NCBI RefSeq assembly: GCF_014472395.1
Contig: NZ_JACSZW010000002.1
Location: 186,001-250,000 of the forward strand
Length of the DNA stretch: 64,000 nucleotides
Reading direction: 5' to 3'
Source of the DNA: Pedobacter sp. N36a
GTDB taxonomy: Bacteria > Bacteroidota > Bacteroidia > Sphingobacteriales > Sphingobacteriaceae
Shown here: piece by piece, positions 16,684 through 25,241 of the stretch
Layout: each line of letters begins with the position of its first letter
Numbering within the stretch: the stretch's first letter is position 1
The notes under the pieces: generated by a model
The model's input: only the letters and a program-made list of their open reading frames with translations
What the model was told of the DNA's origin: nothing
Database searches by the model: none
Translations under genes and position numbers: made by a program

Positions 16684-17667
16684 ATGATGAAGCAATTGAC
16701 GTTACTTTTTGTATTGATATCTTCAGTTGCAATTGGAAAAAGCAGACCCCTAGAGAAAATCATCCCGATGAAGATCGATACTACAGCAGTGGTGTCGATA
16801 TGTGGGATAAAACAGTTTATTAAAATCCAGGGAGCAGATAAGGAAAAGCCCTTGCTGCTGTTTCTTCATGGCGGCCCAGGGACTTCATTGATTCCCATGG
16901 CGGATGCTTTTACAGACCAGCTAAAATCAAATTTTGTGGTGGTTCAATGGGACCAGAGACAAACCGGAGAAACCTTAAAGCTGAATTCATCTCCAGAAAA
17001 ACTATCCTTGTCTTTACTGCAAAAGGATACAGAGGAACTAATCAGCTACCTATTGCAGCATTTCAATCGTAAAAAGCTGTTTCTGCTTTCCCATTCCTTT
17101 GGCTCAATGTTAGGCTTTAATTTTGCCGCTAAGCATCCGGAATCACTGTATGCCTACATTCCAATCAGTGCGATCGTAGATCAACGTAAAAGCGAGAAAT
17201 TAACGATGGAAATGTTAAATAAATGGGCAAAGGAAACCAAAAATACGGAGGCCATAAAAGAACTCGCCATGGTAAAACTGCCATTCGAGAAGGAAGATGA
17301 TTTATTCTATTCTCAAAAGTGGCTGTTCATTCATAATGGGGTCGATTTCGCTAAAGAAGAGGCTTTCAAAGCAAAGTATCACGATTGGCTGGCCATTTGG
17401 TTCCCCATGTGGAAACAAGCAGTGACCAACAACCTTTTTAAAACCCTGCCTGCATTAAACTGTCCGGTCTACTTCATAGAAGGAATTGGCGACAAGCAAA
17501 AATCCCATTACCTCGTAGGAGACTATTACAAGTTTGTAAAAGCACCAAAAAAGGGCTTGTTCTGGTTTAAAAAATCAGGACATACCGTATTTAATAGCGA
17601 GCCAGAAAAACTGCAGCAGGTCATCATTGAGCAAATTCTGCCAGCAGCGTTACCATCAACTCCATGA
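16684..17667 (+). CDS. Alpha/beta hydrolase, prolyl-aminopeptidase-like
   Basis: I use ATG 16684; an earlier TTG at 16672 is possible. The product (327 aa) has a short signal sequence (to about residue 20). HGGPG forms the oxyanion hole, followed by QWDQRQTG and the nucleophile S138 in LLSHSFGSM. An acid region IEGIGD and catalytic histidine in KSGHTVF complete the triad. The HGGPG...WDQR combination is characteristic of S33 proline iminopeptidase-like hydrolases. Export suggests action on periplasmic peptides or esters. It lies 27 bases after the SGNH gene and is the last gene before a terminator. Confidence 0.83.
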   Translation: MMKQLTLLFVLISSVAIGKSRPLEKIIPMKIDTTAVVSICGIKQFIKIQGADKEKPLLLFLHGGPGTSLIPMADAFTDQLKSNFVVVQWDQRQTGETLKLNSSPEKLSLSLLQKDTEELISYLLQHFNRKKLFLLSHSFGSMLGFNFAAKHPESLYAYIPISAIVDQRKSEKLTMEMLNKWAKETKNTEAIKELAMVKLPFEKEDDLFYSQKWLFIHNGVDFAKEEAFKAKYHDWLAIWFPMWKQAVTNNLFKTLPALNCPVYFIEGIGDKQKSHYLVGDYYKFVKAPKKGLFWFKKSGHTVFNSEPEKLQQVIIEQILPAALPSTP

Positions 17668-17677
17668 TTTTTCACAT

Positions 17678-17714
17678 AAAAAAAGGCGGCTTAAATACTT
17701 CAGCCGCCTTTTTT
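17678..17714. terminator. Bidirectional intrinsic terminator
   Basis: A stem with arms AAAGGCGGCT and AGCCGCCTTT (about 17678-17691 with 17702-17714) is flanked by A-run and T-run. It separates the hydrolase operon from the convergent efp gene. Confidence 0.85.
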
Positions 17715-17728
17715 AGAAATGAAATTCC

Positions 17729-18289
17729 TTATTTCACACGCTCCACATATTCACCTGTGCGTGTATCTACTTTTAATTTATCACCTTCGTTTACGAACAA
17801 TGGAACTCTGATTTCGATACCATTTTCTGTCGTTACCATTTTCTGAGCACCAGAAGAAGTATCGCCTTTAACTGCTGGTTCTGCATAAGTAACTAGCAAT
17901 TCAACGAAATTTGGAGCTTGAGCCATGATTGGTTCTTCACTTTCAAAAGAAACGATCACATCCATTCCCTCTTTCAGGAATTTTGCTGATTCACCGAATA
18001 ATTCTTTAGCAACACTAAACTGCTCGAAAGACTCATTGTCCATGACTACAAAATAATCACCTTCTTCATATAAATATTGGTAGTCACTAGTCTCTACGCG
18101 GCAAATTTCTACTTGCTCATCAGTTCCTAAGCGGGCTTCCACAATTTTTCCAGTTTTAATGTTGCGAAATTTACCTAAGTAGAATGCGCCACCTTTACCT
18201 GGGGTACGGTGTAAGATTTCAATAACTGTTACCAGTTCGCCGTTAAAACGTAAAATGTTTCCTACTTTAATTTCAGATGCCTTTGCCAT
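17729..18289 (-). CDS. efp: Translation elongation factor P
   Basis: The 186-residue protein has the three-domain EF-P layout. The KOW-like N-terminal domain carries the tip loop TPGKGGAF, where K32 is the residue that is modified in many bacteria. The two OB domains include IMAQAPNFVELLVTYAEPAVKGDT (in the family pattern) and ENGIEIRVPLFVNEGDKLKVDTRTGEY. EF-P relieves ribosome stalling at proline runs. The length is normal and the start at MAKASEIKVGN is standard. No modification enzyme gene is in the window. Confidence 0.97.
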   Translation of the reverse strand: MAKASEIKVGNILRFNGELVTVIEILHRTPGKGGAFYLGKFRNIKTGKIVEARLGTDEQVEICRVETSDYQYLYEEGDYFVVMDNESFEQFSVAKELFGESAKFLKEGMDVIVSFESEEPIMAQAPNFVELLVTYAEPAVKGDTSSGAQKMVTTENGIEIRVPLFVNEGDKLKVDTRTGEYVERVK

Positions 18290-18315
18290 ATAAATGTAAT
18301 TGTAAAATTTGAGTC

Positions 18316-18323
18316 CAAATATA
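18316..18323 (-). promoter_or_regulatory. Candidate -7 promoter box of efp
   Basis: On the minus strand this reads TATATTTG, an exact TAnnTTTG box, 26 bases before the efp start codon. No clear -33 element was identified. Confidence 0.5.
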
Positions 18324-18609
18324 TGTGCTTTTTTGGTTATTTATACTTTTGACAGCTAAGAAATTGCGCTTTCTTTTAAGAATTTCATTTAAAAGCATAG
18401 TCCTGCAGCCCCATTCTGGTCATATTATTCTAATAGACATAGGATTTACTGCGGTCATCAGGGCTCCGAACTTAAAAGCAAGATCTTTCTTAACGCGCGA
18501 AAAATTCCGCAGCTTTAAAATCTGGAACCCATTATGAAGTGTAGAAAACTGTTGGAATGAAGGCGCTGACTGCTGAGACTCAGGTAAAGATGACGGGGAT
18601 AGACGATTA
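18324..18609. other. Intergenic stretch without convincing genes
   Basis: Between the efp promoter and the small gene at 18610 I see no recognisable gene. A 70-codon plus-strand frame at 18325-18537 has basic, low-information content and no family resemblance, so I regard it as chance. Confidence 0.4.
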
Positions 18610-18774
18610 TCATTTGGCTTCAGCCATGGTAGCAGCTAATTGGTTTTGGCTTTCCTCAGAAAGTTTTAACTCTAATAGCTGTTGACATTCTTCATAATCT
18701 TCAATAGTTACTGCGTTATCCAATGCCATCTGAAGCAGAGATAACCTGATTTCTTGTTGAACTGTATCTTTCAT
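18610..18774 (-). CDS. Small acidic hypothetical protein, 54 aa
   Basis: From ATG 18774 to a TGA ending at 18610 the frame encodes a soluble, strongly helical acidic peptide. It begins MKDTVQQEIRLSLLQMALDN and contains TIEDYEECQQLLELKLSEE. The codon use and amphipathic pattern look like a real protein. I do not recognise the family. It is monocistronic as far as can be seen, upstream of efp on the same strand but about 320 bases away. Confidence 0.55.
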   Translation of the reverse strand: MKDTVQQEIRLSLLQMALDNAVTIEDYEECQQLLELKLSEESQNQLAATMAEAK

Positions 18775-18944
18775 TTTTGTAAGTTGAAAGGTGAAGTTGA
18801 AAAATTTTGCACGTATACATTATAGTAATGAAAGGCTATTAAAATTTTGTATAGAAAGTGATAACACTTAAATGCCAAAGTTGTTTGAATCTATTTTTTA
18901 TTGACCGGTATTTGTTTTGGCAGGATAAATGTTGCCATCAAATC

Positions 18945-19913
18945 ATGAAAGCAATCGTAATTACCTCATTTGGAACGCCAGATGTCTTGAAGCTGGAAGA
19001 ACGGGAAAAACCATCGATCAATGAAAATGAAGTGTTGATTAGGGTAACCGCCGCAGGAGTGAATCGTCCTGACGTATTTCAGCGAAAAGGCAGTTATCCT
19101 CCGCCACCTGATGCACCGCAGGATATACCAGGATTAGAGGTGGCAGGCCAGATTGAAGCACTGGGCGCAAATGTGAAGCATTGGAAGCTAAATGACAAAG
19201 TATGCGCATTAGTGGCTGGTGGCGGCTATGCAGAATATGTAAAAGTTAATGCTGGACACTGTTTGCCTATCCCGGAGGGACTAACTTTCGTTGAAGCAGC
19301 AGGTTTGCCTGAGACTGTTTTTACGGTCTGGAGCAACGTGTTTCAGCGTGGTCGTTTACAGGCTGCTGAAAAGTTATTGATTCATGGTGGCAGCAGTGGG
19401 ATCGGTACTACCGCCATTCAATTGGCAAAATATATAGGCGCAACAGTAGTGGTCACTGTCGGTTCCGATCAAAAAGGACAGTATTGTCTGGAATTAGGAG
19501 CTGATCAATTTATCAATTACAAAAGCCATGATTTTGAAAAGGAGTTGAAAGATCAGCCTGTGGATGTAGTATTGGATATGATAGGCGGTGCATATTTTCA
19601 AAAGAATATAGAGGTTTTAAAACCTGATGGCAGACTGGTGTATATCAATGCCATGGAAGGGAATACGGTTTCTTTAAACATCATGCAGATGATGCGCAAA
19701 AGACTCAGCATCACTGGAAGCACTTTGCGAAATCGCGAGTCAGCGTTTAAAACCGCACTGACAGCAGATATTTTAGAAAAGGTCTGGCCAATGTTTGCCA
19801 AAGGGAAATATAATCCCACCATTTTTAAAGTTTTTCCTTTGGCTGAAGCCAGCAAAGCACATGAACTGATGGAAAGCAGTGCACATCTGGGTAAAATCAT
19901 TTTGGAAATTTAA
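18945..19913 (+). CDS. NAD(P)H quinone oxidoreductase, PIG3-type medium-chain reductase
   Basis: I start at ATG 18945 (MKAIVITSFGTPDVLKLEE), since the upstream in-frame codons do not match the family. The 322-residue protein lacks zinc-ligand cysteines. It shows VTAAGVNRPDVFQRKGSYPPP, the PIG3/quinone-reductase signature region, AGLPETVFTVWSNVF and the NADPH loop GGSSGIGTTA. The C-terminus HLGKIILEI is normal. It reduces quinones or related electrophiles in the cytoplasm. It converges with the CocE-like gene. Confidence 0.92.
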   Translation: MKAIVITSFGTPDVLKLEEREKPSINENEVLIRVTAAGVNRPDVFQRKGSYPPPPDAPQDIPGLEVAGQIEALGANVKHWKLNDKVCALVAGGGYAEYVKVNAGHCLPIPEGLTFVEAAGLPETVFTVWSNVFQRGRLQAAEKLLIHGGSSGIGTTAIQLAKYIGATVVVTVGSDQKGQYCLELGADQFINYKSHDFEKELKDQPVDVVLDMIGGAYFQKNIEVLKPDGRLVYINAMEGNTVSLNIMQMMRKRLSITGSTLRNRESAFKTALTADILEKVWPMFAKGKYNPTIFKVFPLAEASKAHELMESSAHLGKIILEI

Positions 19914-19931
19914 TCCTAATGTTAATTCTGT

Positions 19932-19969
19932 ACCTACAGATACCTATCTTTTGATCGGTATCTGTAGGT
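19932..19969. terminator. Bidirectional hairpin terminator
   Basis: A perfect 13-bp stem (19932-19944 with 19957-19969) lies between the convergent reductase and hydrolase genes. Its right arm is inside the last codons of the minus-strand gene. Confidence 0.7.
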
Positions 19970-22232
19970 TGCTTTTGCCAGACCAATGTATCGTTAAGGG
20001 TGTGTCCGCATCTTTTATGGTTTCATTTGATACGGACTTTCCTGTGCCATGATTTACCTCCACAAACACATTGTTCAAAGGGGATATCGCTAGAATGAGT
20101 CTGCTTCCCTTAGGAATTTTTTTGCTGATAAACTTCCCTTGAACTGGAATGGATTCCATCTTTCCGGGCCTTAATAACTTTCTTTTACGGCTGTTATTTG
20201 CATAGCTGGCTCTGTGGATGGTACCCGACAGCATAAAGTACTTGCCGTCAGATTGCTGCTCATACAAGCTGATCTCTAAATCCATGTCTTTTTTATTGAT
20301 GACAGCGAATAGCGTCGCATTAAAAGTTCCATTAATTGAAATATCATTGGAAAGTATTTCAGAACTGAAAATAACCTCATTGCTGCTAAGGGAATCAGAC
20401 CATAAACTATTTGTTGATGACCATTTGCTCGGTATGCGTTTTGAAAAATCAAATTGCTGTTGGATATACTGCTTTGATGCTTTACCATCCAGTTTATAAT
20501 ATTCTCCATCTTTTTCTTCTGAAAAGTAAAAGTTCAGCGTATCGTTGTTCATCTGTTGAAAGGAGGGCACATGGGCCCAAGTATCTGTACCCATGACCTG
20601 ATAATTAACTTTATCCTTTAGTATCTCTGGTTTTACGCTATCTTTTAGCGTATAGTTGAACCATTGAAAAACAAGGTCATTGATGCTGATCCTGGCAGAG
20701 GGGTCAATTTTATAGCCATTTACTACAGCTGAGGGGGTGTGCTGTGCTCCAAGATGGTCGTAAGGCCCGATTAATAAATAATGATTAGCGGAAGTATTCC
20801 ATTTGTTGTGCTGATTAAAATAATGTAGGGATCCATCCTGATCTCCATCAAAATAACCAGTAATACTCAGCACAGGGATGCTTATTTTACTAAACTCCTT
20901 TTGGTAAGGGGTCATTTTCTGCCAGTATCGATCATACGATGGATGCTTAAGCCATTTTTGAAATATCACATTAGGCTTTCCTTTCATGCTATCCAGACTG
21001 TTAAAAGCCTTTCCACTGGTAAACCATTGTTTACTAAATTCATACCATTGGTCTGAGTCTTGAAAATCGGTTTGATCAGTCAATTTATGATTTGTGACGT
21101 AACGAGACCAGCGTAAGGAATAAGCGCTTGCTATACCATTTGTATATGGGAAATCTATACCCGGCGCAGCTGCCACCTGTGGAACAATGGTTTTTAGCGC
21201 AGGATGGAGCTTTTTTACTGCCGCCCACTGACTAAAGCCAAGGTAACTTCCTCCATACATGCCAATTTTCCCATTACACCAGCTTTGTTTACTGATCCAG
21301 TCTATCGCATCATAAGTATCTTCCGCATCATGCTCCCAAGGTTCAATAGACGCGGTAGAAATATATTTACCCCGCGTATTTAAGATGATGCCAATATACC
21401 CCTGATTTGCGATTTGTTTAGCCATAGCTACTTCCTCGGTGCTGGCGTAAATATTACTCATCATCACGACCGGCTGACTTTTTCCAAAGTATTTATTCTG
21501 GACAATTACTGCAGCGAGTTTTACGCCATCCCGCATGGTAATCATAGTGCTGTCTTGAATCATGTAATTGCTGAGGTCTGATTGTCTGATCAATACTTTT
21601 CCAGGGCTCAAGAAAGGCTGGTATACCAGATACTTAGTGAAAGCCTGCGAAAATATGATGGCCTCATCATAACTGACACTATCGCCAGCCCTAAACTGAA
21701 CTTTACTGATCGCCTGCTGCCATTCGGCCGCTAAAGTCTCCTGGTCGTTTAAAAATGGCTCTGTCGCATATTCCAAAGCTTTTCCTTTGAAGCCATCTAG
21801 TACCACCGGAAATGTCATTTTGAAAAGTTCCACAGTGGACTGGGGCTCGCCAGCCTGCCGCATCAACTGGATGTTGTTGTAGGTGTCATAAAGGCACAAG
21901 AAGCCCGCTGCACTTCCAGCAGAAAATCCAGGTTTGGCGGCAATATTCGCACGAATAGAATCGATGCTCTGTAAGCTTTGCTGGTACTGCTCAGCCAGCA
22001 GTTGTAAGGAGAACATACAGCCAAAGTACTCCATATCTCTTTCATTTACTGCTGTCTTATGGAGTCGGTTCAGGAGAGTGGCAGCCAAAATAGGCATGTG
22101 TTTCTTCAGCGCAGCCGTATCGTTGATGATTTTGTCAGGGAGATAGATCTGCTGTGCTTGTAGCGAAGTAGATAAAAAGAACAGCAAGAGCAGGATCGGT
22201 GTGATTTTGTTTTTGAGCGTGGTTGAATTCAA
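19944..22232 (-). CDS. Secreted CocE/NonD-family (X-Pro dipeptidyl-peptidase-like) hydrolase
   Basis: The 762-residue protein has a signal peptide (to about residue 26) and a helical N-terminal region of about 200 residues. The S15-type catalytic domain follows: TMRDGVKLAAVIV, NTRGKYIS, GKIGMYGGSYLG with the nucleophile serine near residue 330, an acid in GYFDGDQDGSL, and the histidine in GPYDHLGA. A C-terminal jelly roll follows (about 550-760). The family includes cocaine esterase, glutaryl-acylase-like enzymes and X-Pro peptidases, so the precise substrate is open. The extra N-terminal region is longer than in CocE. Confidence 0.88.
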   Translation of the reverse strand: MNSTTLKNKITPILLLLFFLSTSLQAQQIYLPDKIINDTAALKKHMPILAATLLNRLHKTAVNERDMEYFGCMFSLQLLAEQYQQSLQSIDSIRANIAAKPGFSAGSAAGFLCLYDTYNNIQLMRQAGEPQSTVELFKMTFPVVLDGFKGKALEYATEPFLNDQETLAAEWQQAISKVQFRAGDSVSYDEAIIFSQAFTKYLVYQPFLSPGKVLIRQSDLSNYMIQDSTMITMRDGVKLAAVIVQNKYFGKSQPVVMMSNIYASTEEVAMAKQIANQGYIGIILNTRGKYISTASIEPWEHDAEDTYDAIDWISKQSWCNGKIGMYGGSYLGFSQWAAVKKLHPALKTIVPQVAAAPGIDFPYTNGIASAYSLRWSRYVTNHKLTDQTDFQDSDQWYEFSKQWFTSGKAFNSLDSMKGKPNVIFQKWLKHPSYDRYWQKMTPYQKEFSKISIPVLSITGYFDGDQDGSLHYFNQHNKWNTSANHYLLIGPYDHLGAQHTPSAVVNGYKIDPSARISINDLVFQWFNYTLKDSVKPEILKDKVNYQVMGTDTWAHVPSFQQMNNDTLNFYFSEEKDGEYYKLDGKASKQYIQQQFDFSKRIPSKWSSTNSLWSDSLSSNEVIFSSEILSNDISINGTFNATLFAVINKKDMDLEISLYEQQSDGKYFMLSGTIHRASYANNSRKRKLLRPGKMESIPVQGKFISKKIPKGSRLILAISPLNNVFVEVNHGTGKSVSNETIKDADTPLTIHWSGKSNLQIPIKR

Positions 22233-22639
22233 GTTGGTTCGGTTAAGTGTAATCTTTGTTGAAGCAATGTAAAGAAAAACAATTGTCGAAATTATTTTAC
22301 GTTAATATTTATTTTTCGAGAATAAAACAGCTTTGCAATGGGTTTTACATAACAATAGCGCTAGTTGAACTATTCAGGAGGACTAAGGTCGGATAGCACC
22401 TTATTGAAGATTCATCTTTTAAAGTATTGACACTGTTTTGAATGGAGGTTGATAGGGCCTATATTAGTCTGAAGCGCTATCAAACCCGGTAAGAGACTGC
22501 GTTAACTATCTTTTATCTATTTAATAATTATAATTTATATAAGGGAATACCTCAGATATTATCAGTACATTGGTCCCATTGAAATTTGGTGTTATTGCTT
22601 TCAACATCAATTAATTAACAACTCTTAATCACTCATGAC
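22233..22639. other. Intergenic divergent promoter region
   Basis: These 407 bases separate two divergent genes. They are A+T rich with no recognised coding fragment. They must hold the promoters of both neighbours, but I find no unambiguous TAnnTTTG box or repeat. Confidence 0.4.
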
Positions 22640-23473
22640 ATGGCAATAGCTTCAAATGGCCCGCAGGGTCACTTCAATGGAAAAGTAGGAAACCTGGTTT
22701 TTTATATGCTCAACGGGCAGCCAGTAGTTCGGTTAATCGGTAAAAAAGGGAAACCTAGTAAGCTTCAGTTGGCCAATTACCAGTCGATGGCCGTCACGAT
22801 GAAATTGCTCAGCAGGATGGGCAGCTTTATTAAACTGGGCTATGGTCTGCAAGCTAAAGGAACGGTGTGCAATGCCCATAATTTGGCCACTTCCTACCAT
22901 AAGAAACATGCTTTAAAGGGTGAATACCCTAATTTAAGTGTAGACTACAGCAAAGTGAAGCTGAGCCTGGGCGAGCTGCAGGAAACCAAAGATTTACAAA
23001 TAAAGAAGCTGGCGGGTGGATTGGAAATTACCTGGGATGCTGCATATGATGATGAGCTGCAGCACAACGATAGTGTCATGGTGATGATTTGCTGCCCTGA
23101 AACTGGGCTTGACAAAGAATACCTGAATATAGCCAGAAGATCCGAAGGGAAATGTTTCATTCCGATGGAGGAGAAAGCCTTAAATCAGCAGATAGAACCT
23201 TATATTTCCTTTATCTCTGCGGATGGAGAAAGGGTATCTGATAGCGTATATCTAGGTAATTTGAACGGATTAGGCAACAATGAGGCAGAAAAACAGGAGC
23301 AAAAGAAGTATCAGCAGGTAAAAGAGCGCTTTGACCAGGTGTCTGTCAGTTACCTAAGACAATTAAAAGAAAACTTTAACATTCCGCCAGTTCATAAAGC
23401 TTTCAAAATATTGGAAAAGGAATATAGGGTACTTAAAGAAAAGCTGGAGCATTTACCAGGGAAACCCGCGTAA
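22640..23473 (+). CDS. DUF6266 family protein
   Basis: The 277-residue protein begins MAIASNGPQGHFNGKVGNLVFYMLNGQPVVR (family pattern; shown here as the first part of the domain). This is the GxFxGKVGNLVFY...N...VVR motif of DUF6266 proteins found in Bacteroidota. A middle beta-rich part (GGLEITWDAAYDDEL) resembles a fibronectin-like fold. The last 60 residues are a charged helix (EKQEQKKYQQVKERF). No signal peptide is evident. Its function is unknown. It stands alone between two minus-strand genes. Confidence 0.75.
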   Translation: MAIASNGPQGHFNGKVGNLVFYMLNGQPVVRLIGKKGKPSKLQLANYQSMAVTMKLLSRMGSFIKLGYGLQAKGTVCNAHNLATSYHKKHALKGEYPNLSVDYSKVKLSLGELQETKDLQIKKLAGGLEITWDAAYDDELQHNDSVMVMICCPETGLDKEYLNIARRSEGKCFIPMEEKALNQQIEPYISFISADGERVSDSVYLGNLNGLGNNEAEKQEQKKYQQVKERFDQVSVSYLRQLKENFNIPPVHKAFKILEKEYRVLKEKLEHLPGKPA

Positions 23474-23625
23474 TTTCACAGAACATCTTATTGTTTTTAT
23501 CAGAACTCAGCATTAGGAATACTGGTTAAGGTAACTTTATGCCCAAAGCAAAAGTCCCACCCTGGAGTGAGACCTTGCTACTATTAACTACTAACTATCT
23601 TTAAAAATTAGGATATTGAGGGCAA

Positions 23626-25029
23626 CTATTTCTTGGTTTTAAAGTCCTTATTATTAGATTCCTCGTTTTGCAATGCCGCAGCAACTCTTTCCTCAAAGGG
23701 CTTTAGGTTAATATTCAATTGCTGTTTAGAAACAGGGATTTCATTTGCGGTTTTCAAAGTAGGGGTGTATCCGCCAGAAGACATATAAAACATATCCGGA
23801 TATTTCTCAGAAACACCTTGTTCATAATCTGTCCGCTGACCAGGTTTACCATCCGTATTGGAGAACTTTACTTTATTAAAGTTTACCCATTTTCCAGTCT
23901 GATCTTCCATGCCCCAGGCATTATAGTAATAAGCTTCTCTGCGTACCTGACCATTTGTATAGCCGAAATTTTCCAGGAAAGAATAGAAACCATCAAACAT
24001 GCGCTGCTCTTTTGGTGCTCTCCAGGTGGCCACATATTTCCAGTCTTCACCTTCCAGTTTATACCAGGCAGATAAGACCACGGAGTTGTTGTCCTGCTTC
24101 AATACGTTCATTAAAAATTTCACAGGCTCCGCAGTTTTCCAATTGGCAGCTTTTACATAAGATTGTCCGCCGGTACCTTCACCACCAAAAGTGTTGACCG
24201 TAGTCGATTTATCTTTGTCTACAAATGACACATAATCATGTGCAGTGATGGTTTTGTCATTTTCGGCGTCTTTGCTGTCCCAAACGGAGAAAAGCACCCT
24301 GCGTTCCGTACTGGAGTTCGTTTGTATGCCCATGTAGCCGCGGTAAAAACCTAAGCTCATGTAATAGGTAGCCAGTGGATCGGCACCTTTAGGGACTATA
24401 ATTTCTTGATAAATCCAGTTGTAAGATTTAGTAGTCGGTTCAGTACTGCTAAAGCTTAAATGTACGGAAGGAGAGGACTGATAATCAGTGTGATTAACTT
24501 GTCCGCCGTCTTTTAAGGATTTAAAAGTAAGTGAGGTAATTTTGATGGCCGATTGCGGATCAGTCACCGGTTTCAGTTCATACCTGAAATAACCAGTTTC
24601 TGGAACAGTGATATTGCCTGCAAACAGCGCGTTCGCCTGTCCGCTGCCATTAAATGTTATCTTTTTGCTAATGTTTTTGAATCCCTTGATTGGACTGGTT
24701 GGGCTAAGGATCAATTCAAAAGTTAGTTTTTTACCTTGGTCAACGGTATTGTCGAAATAAAAATCATACTGTCCTGGTTTTTGATAAAGATACCAGACTA
24801 CGCTTTTACGCTGATCGCTCCATTTGGAAACGATGCCTTTGTCTTCCGGGTAACCTACCGGTACAGAAACCCCGCGGCTACCGGGGTTAAAAGGTTCAAC
24901 GTAGGCCTTGTTTGCAGGAACAGTAAATACCTCTTTGAAGCTTTTACTTTGTGCAAGGCCCGAAAATGCGGCAGCCATCAATAAGAAGGTGGCGAGGCCG
25001 GTTTTAGGATTCAGTGAATTTGGTTTCAT
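23626..25029 (-). CDS. Secreted DUF3472 (with DUF5077) protein
   Basis: I use ATG 25029 (MKPNSLNPKTGLATFLLM), eight codons inside the longest frame, because it directly precedes the signal peptide (ending near AFSGLAQ). An N-terminal DUF5077-type beta sandwich (about 35-165) is followed by DUF3472 (about 185-410) with YQEIIVPKGADP, YYMSLGFYRGYMGIQTNS (typical core), LFSVWD and GGEGTGGQSY. Such proteins occur near polysaccharide utilisation genes in Bacteroidota and may bind glycans. No catalytic activity is established. The last 30 residues are charged. Confidence 0.82.
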   Translation of the reverse strand: MKPNSLNPKTGLATFLLMAAAFSGLAQSKSFKEVFTVPANKAYVEPFNPGSRGVSVPVGYPEDKGIVSKWSDQRKSVVWYLYQKPGQYDFYFDNTVDQGKKLTFELILSPTSPIKGFKNISKKITFNGSGQANALFAGNITVPETGYFRYELKPVTDPQSAIKITSLTFKSLKDGGQVNHTDYQSSPSVHLSFSSTEPTTKSYNWIYQEIIVPKGADPLATYYMSLGFYRGYMGIQTNSSTERRVLFSVWDSKDAENDKTITAHDYVSFVDKDKSTTVNTFGGEGTGGQSYVKAANWKTAEPVKFLMNVLKQDNNSVVLSAWYKLEGEDWKYVATWRAPKEQRMFDGFYSFLENFGYTNGQVRREAYYYNAWGMEDQTGKWVNFNKVKFSNTDGKPGQRTDYEQGVSEKYPDMFYMSSGGYTPTLKTANEIPVSKQQLNINLKPFEERVAAALQNEESNNKDFKTKK

Positions 25030-25176
25030 TTGTGTGTTTGGTTGTTTAATCAAATAACTAGAATAAATTGGTGATATTTAGTGTTCTTGTCTGCACAAAC
25101 GTTTGCACAAGATTTTTTGCCCCGGGAGCGAGCTCAGTTTTTGTAGGATAAACCTGCTTTTTATAGCCAACACAAA

Positions 25177-25203
25177 AGCCAGCTCTGTAAATCAGAACTG
25201 GCT
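25177..25203 (-). terminator. Probable terminator of the RelA/SpoT-like gene
   Basis: An 11-bp stem with one mismatch (25177-25187 with 25193-25203) is followed, reading the minus strand, by CTTTTGTG. It lies about 40 bases after the stop of the gene at 25242. Confidence 0.5.
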
Positions 25204-25241
25204 CCAGTGATATCAATAGGAAATTATAATGTTTGTTGCTT

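Noticed and set aside
18325..18537. 70-codon plus-strand frame after the efp promoter
   Set aside because: It has a basic, low-information composition, no family resemblance and no clear start context. It lies where only promoter DNA is expected.
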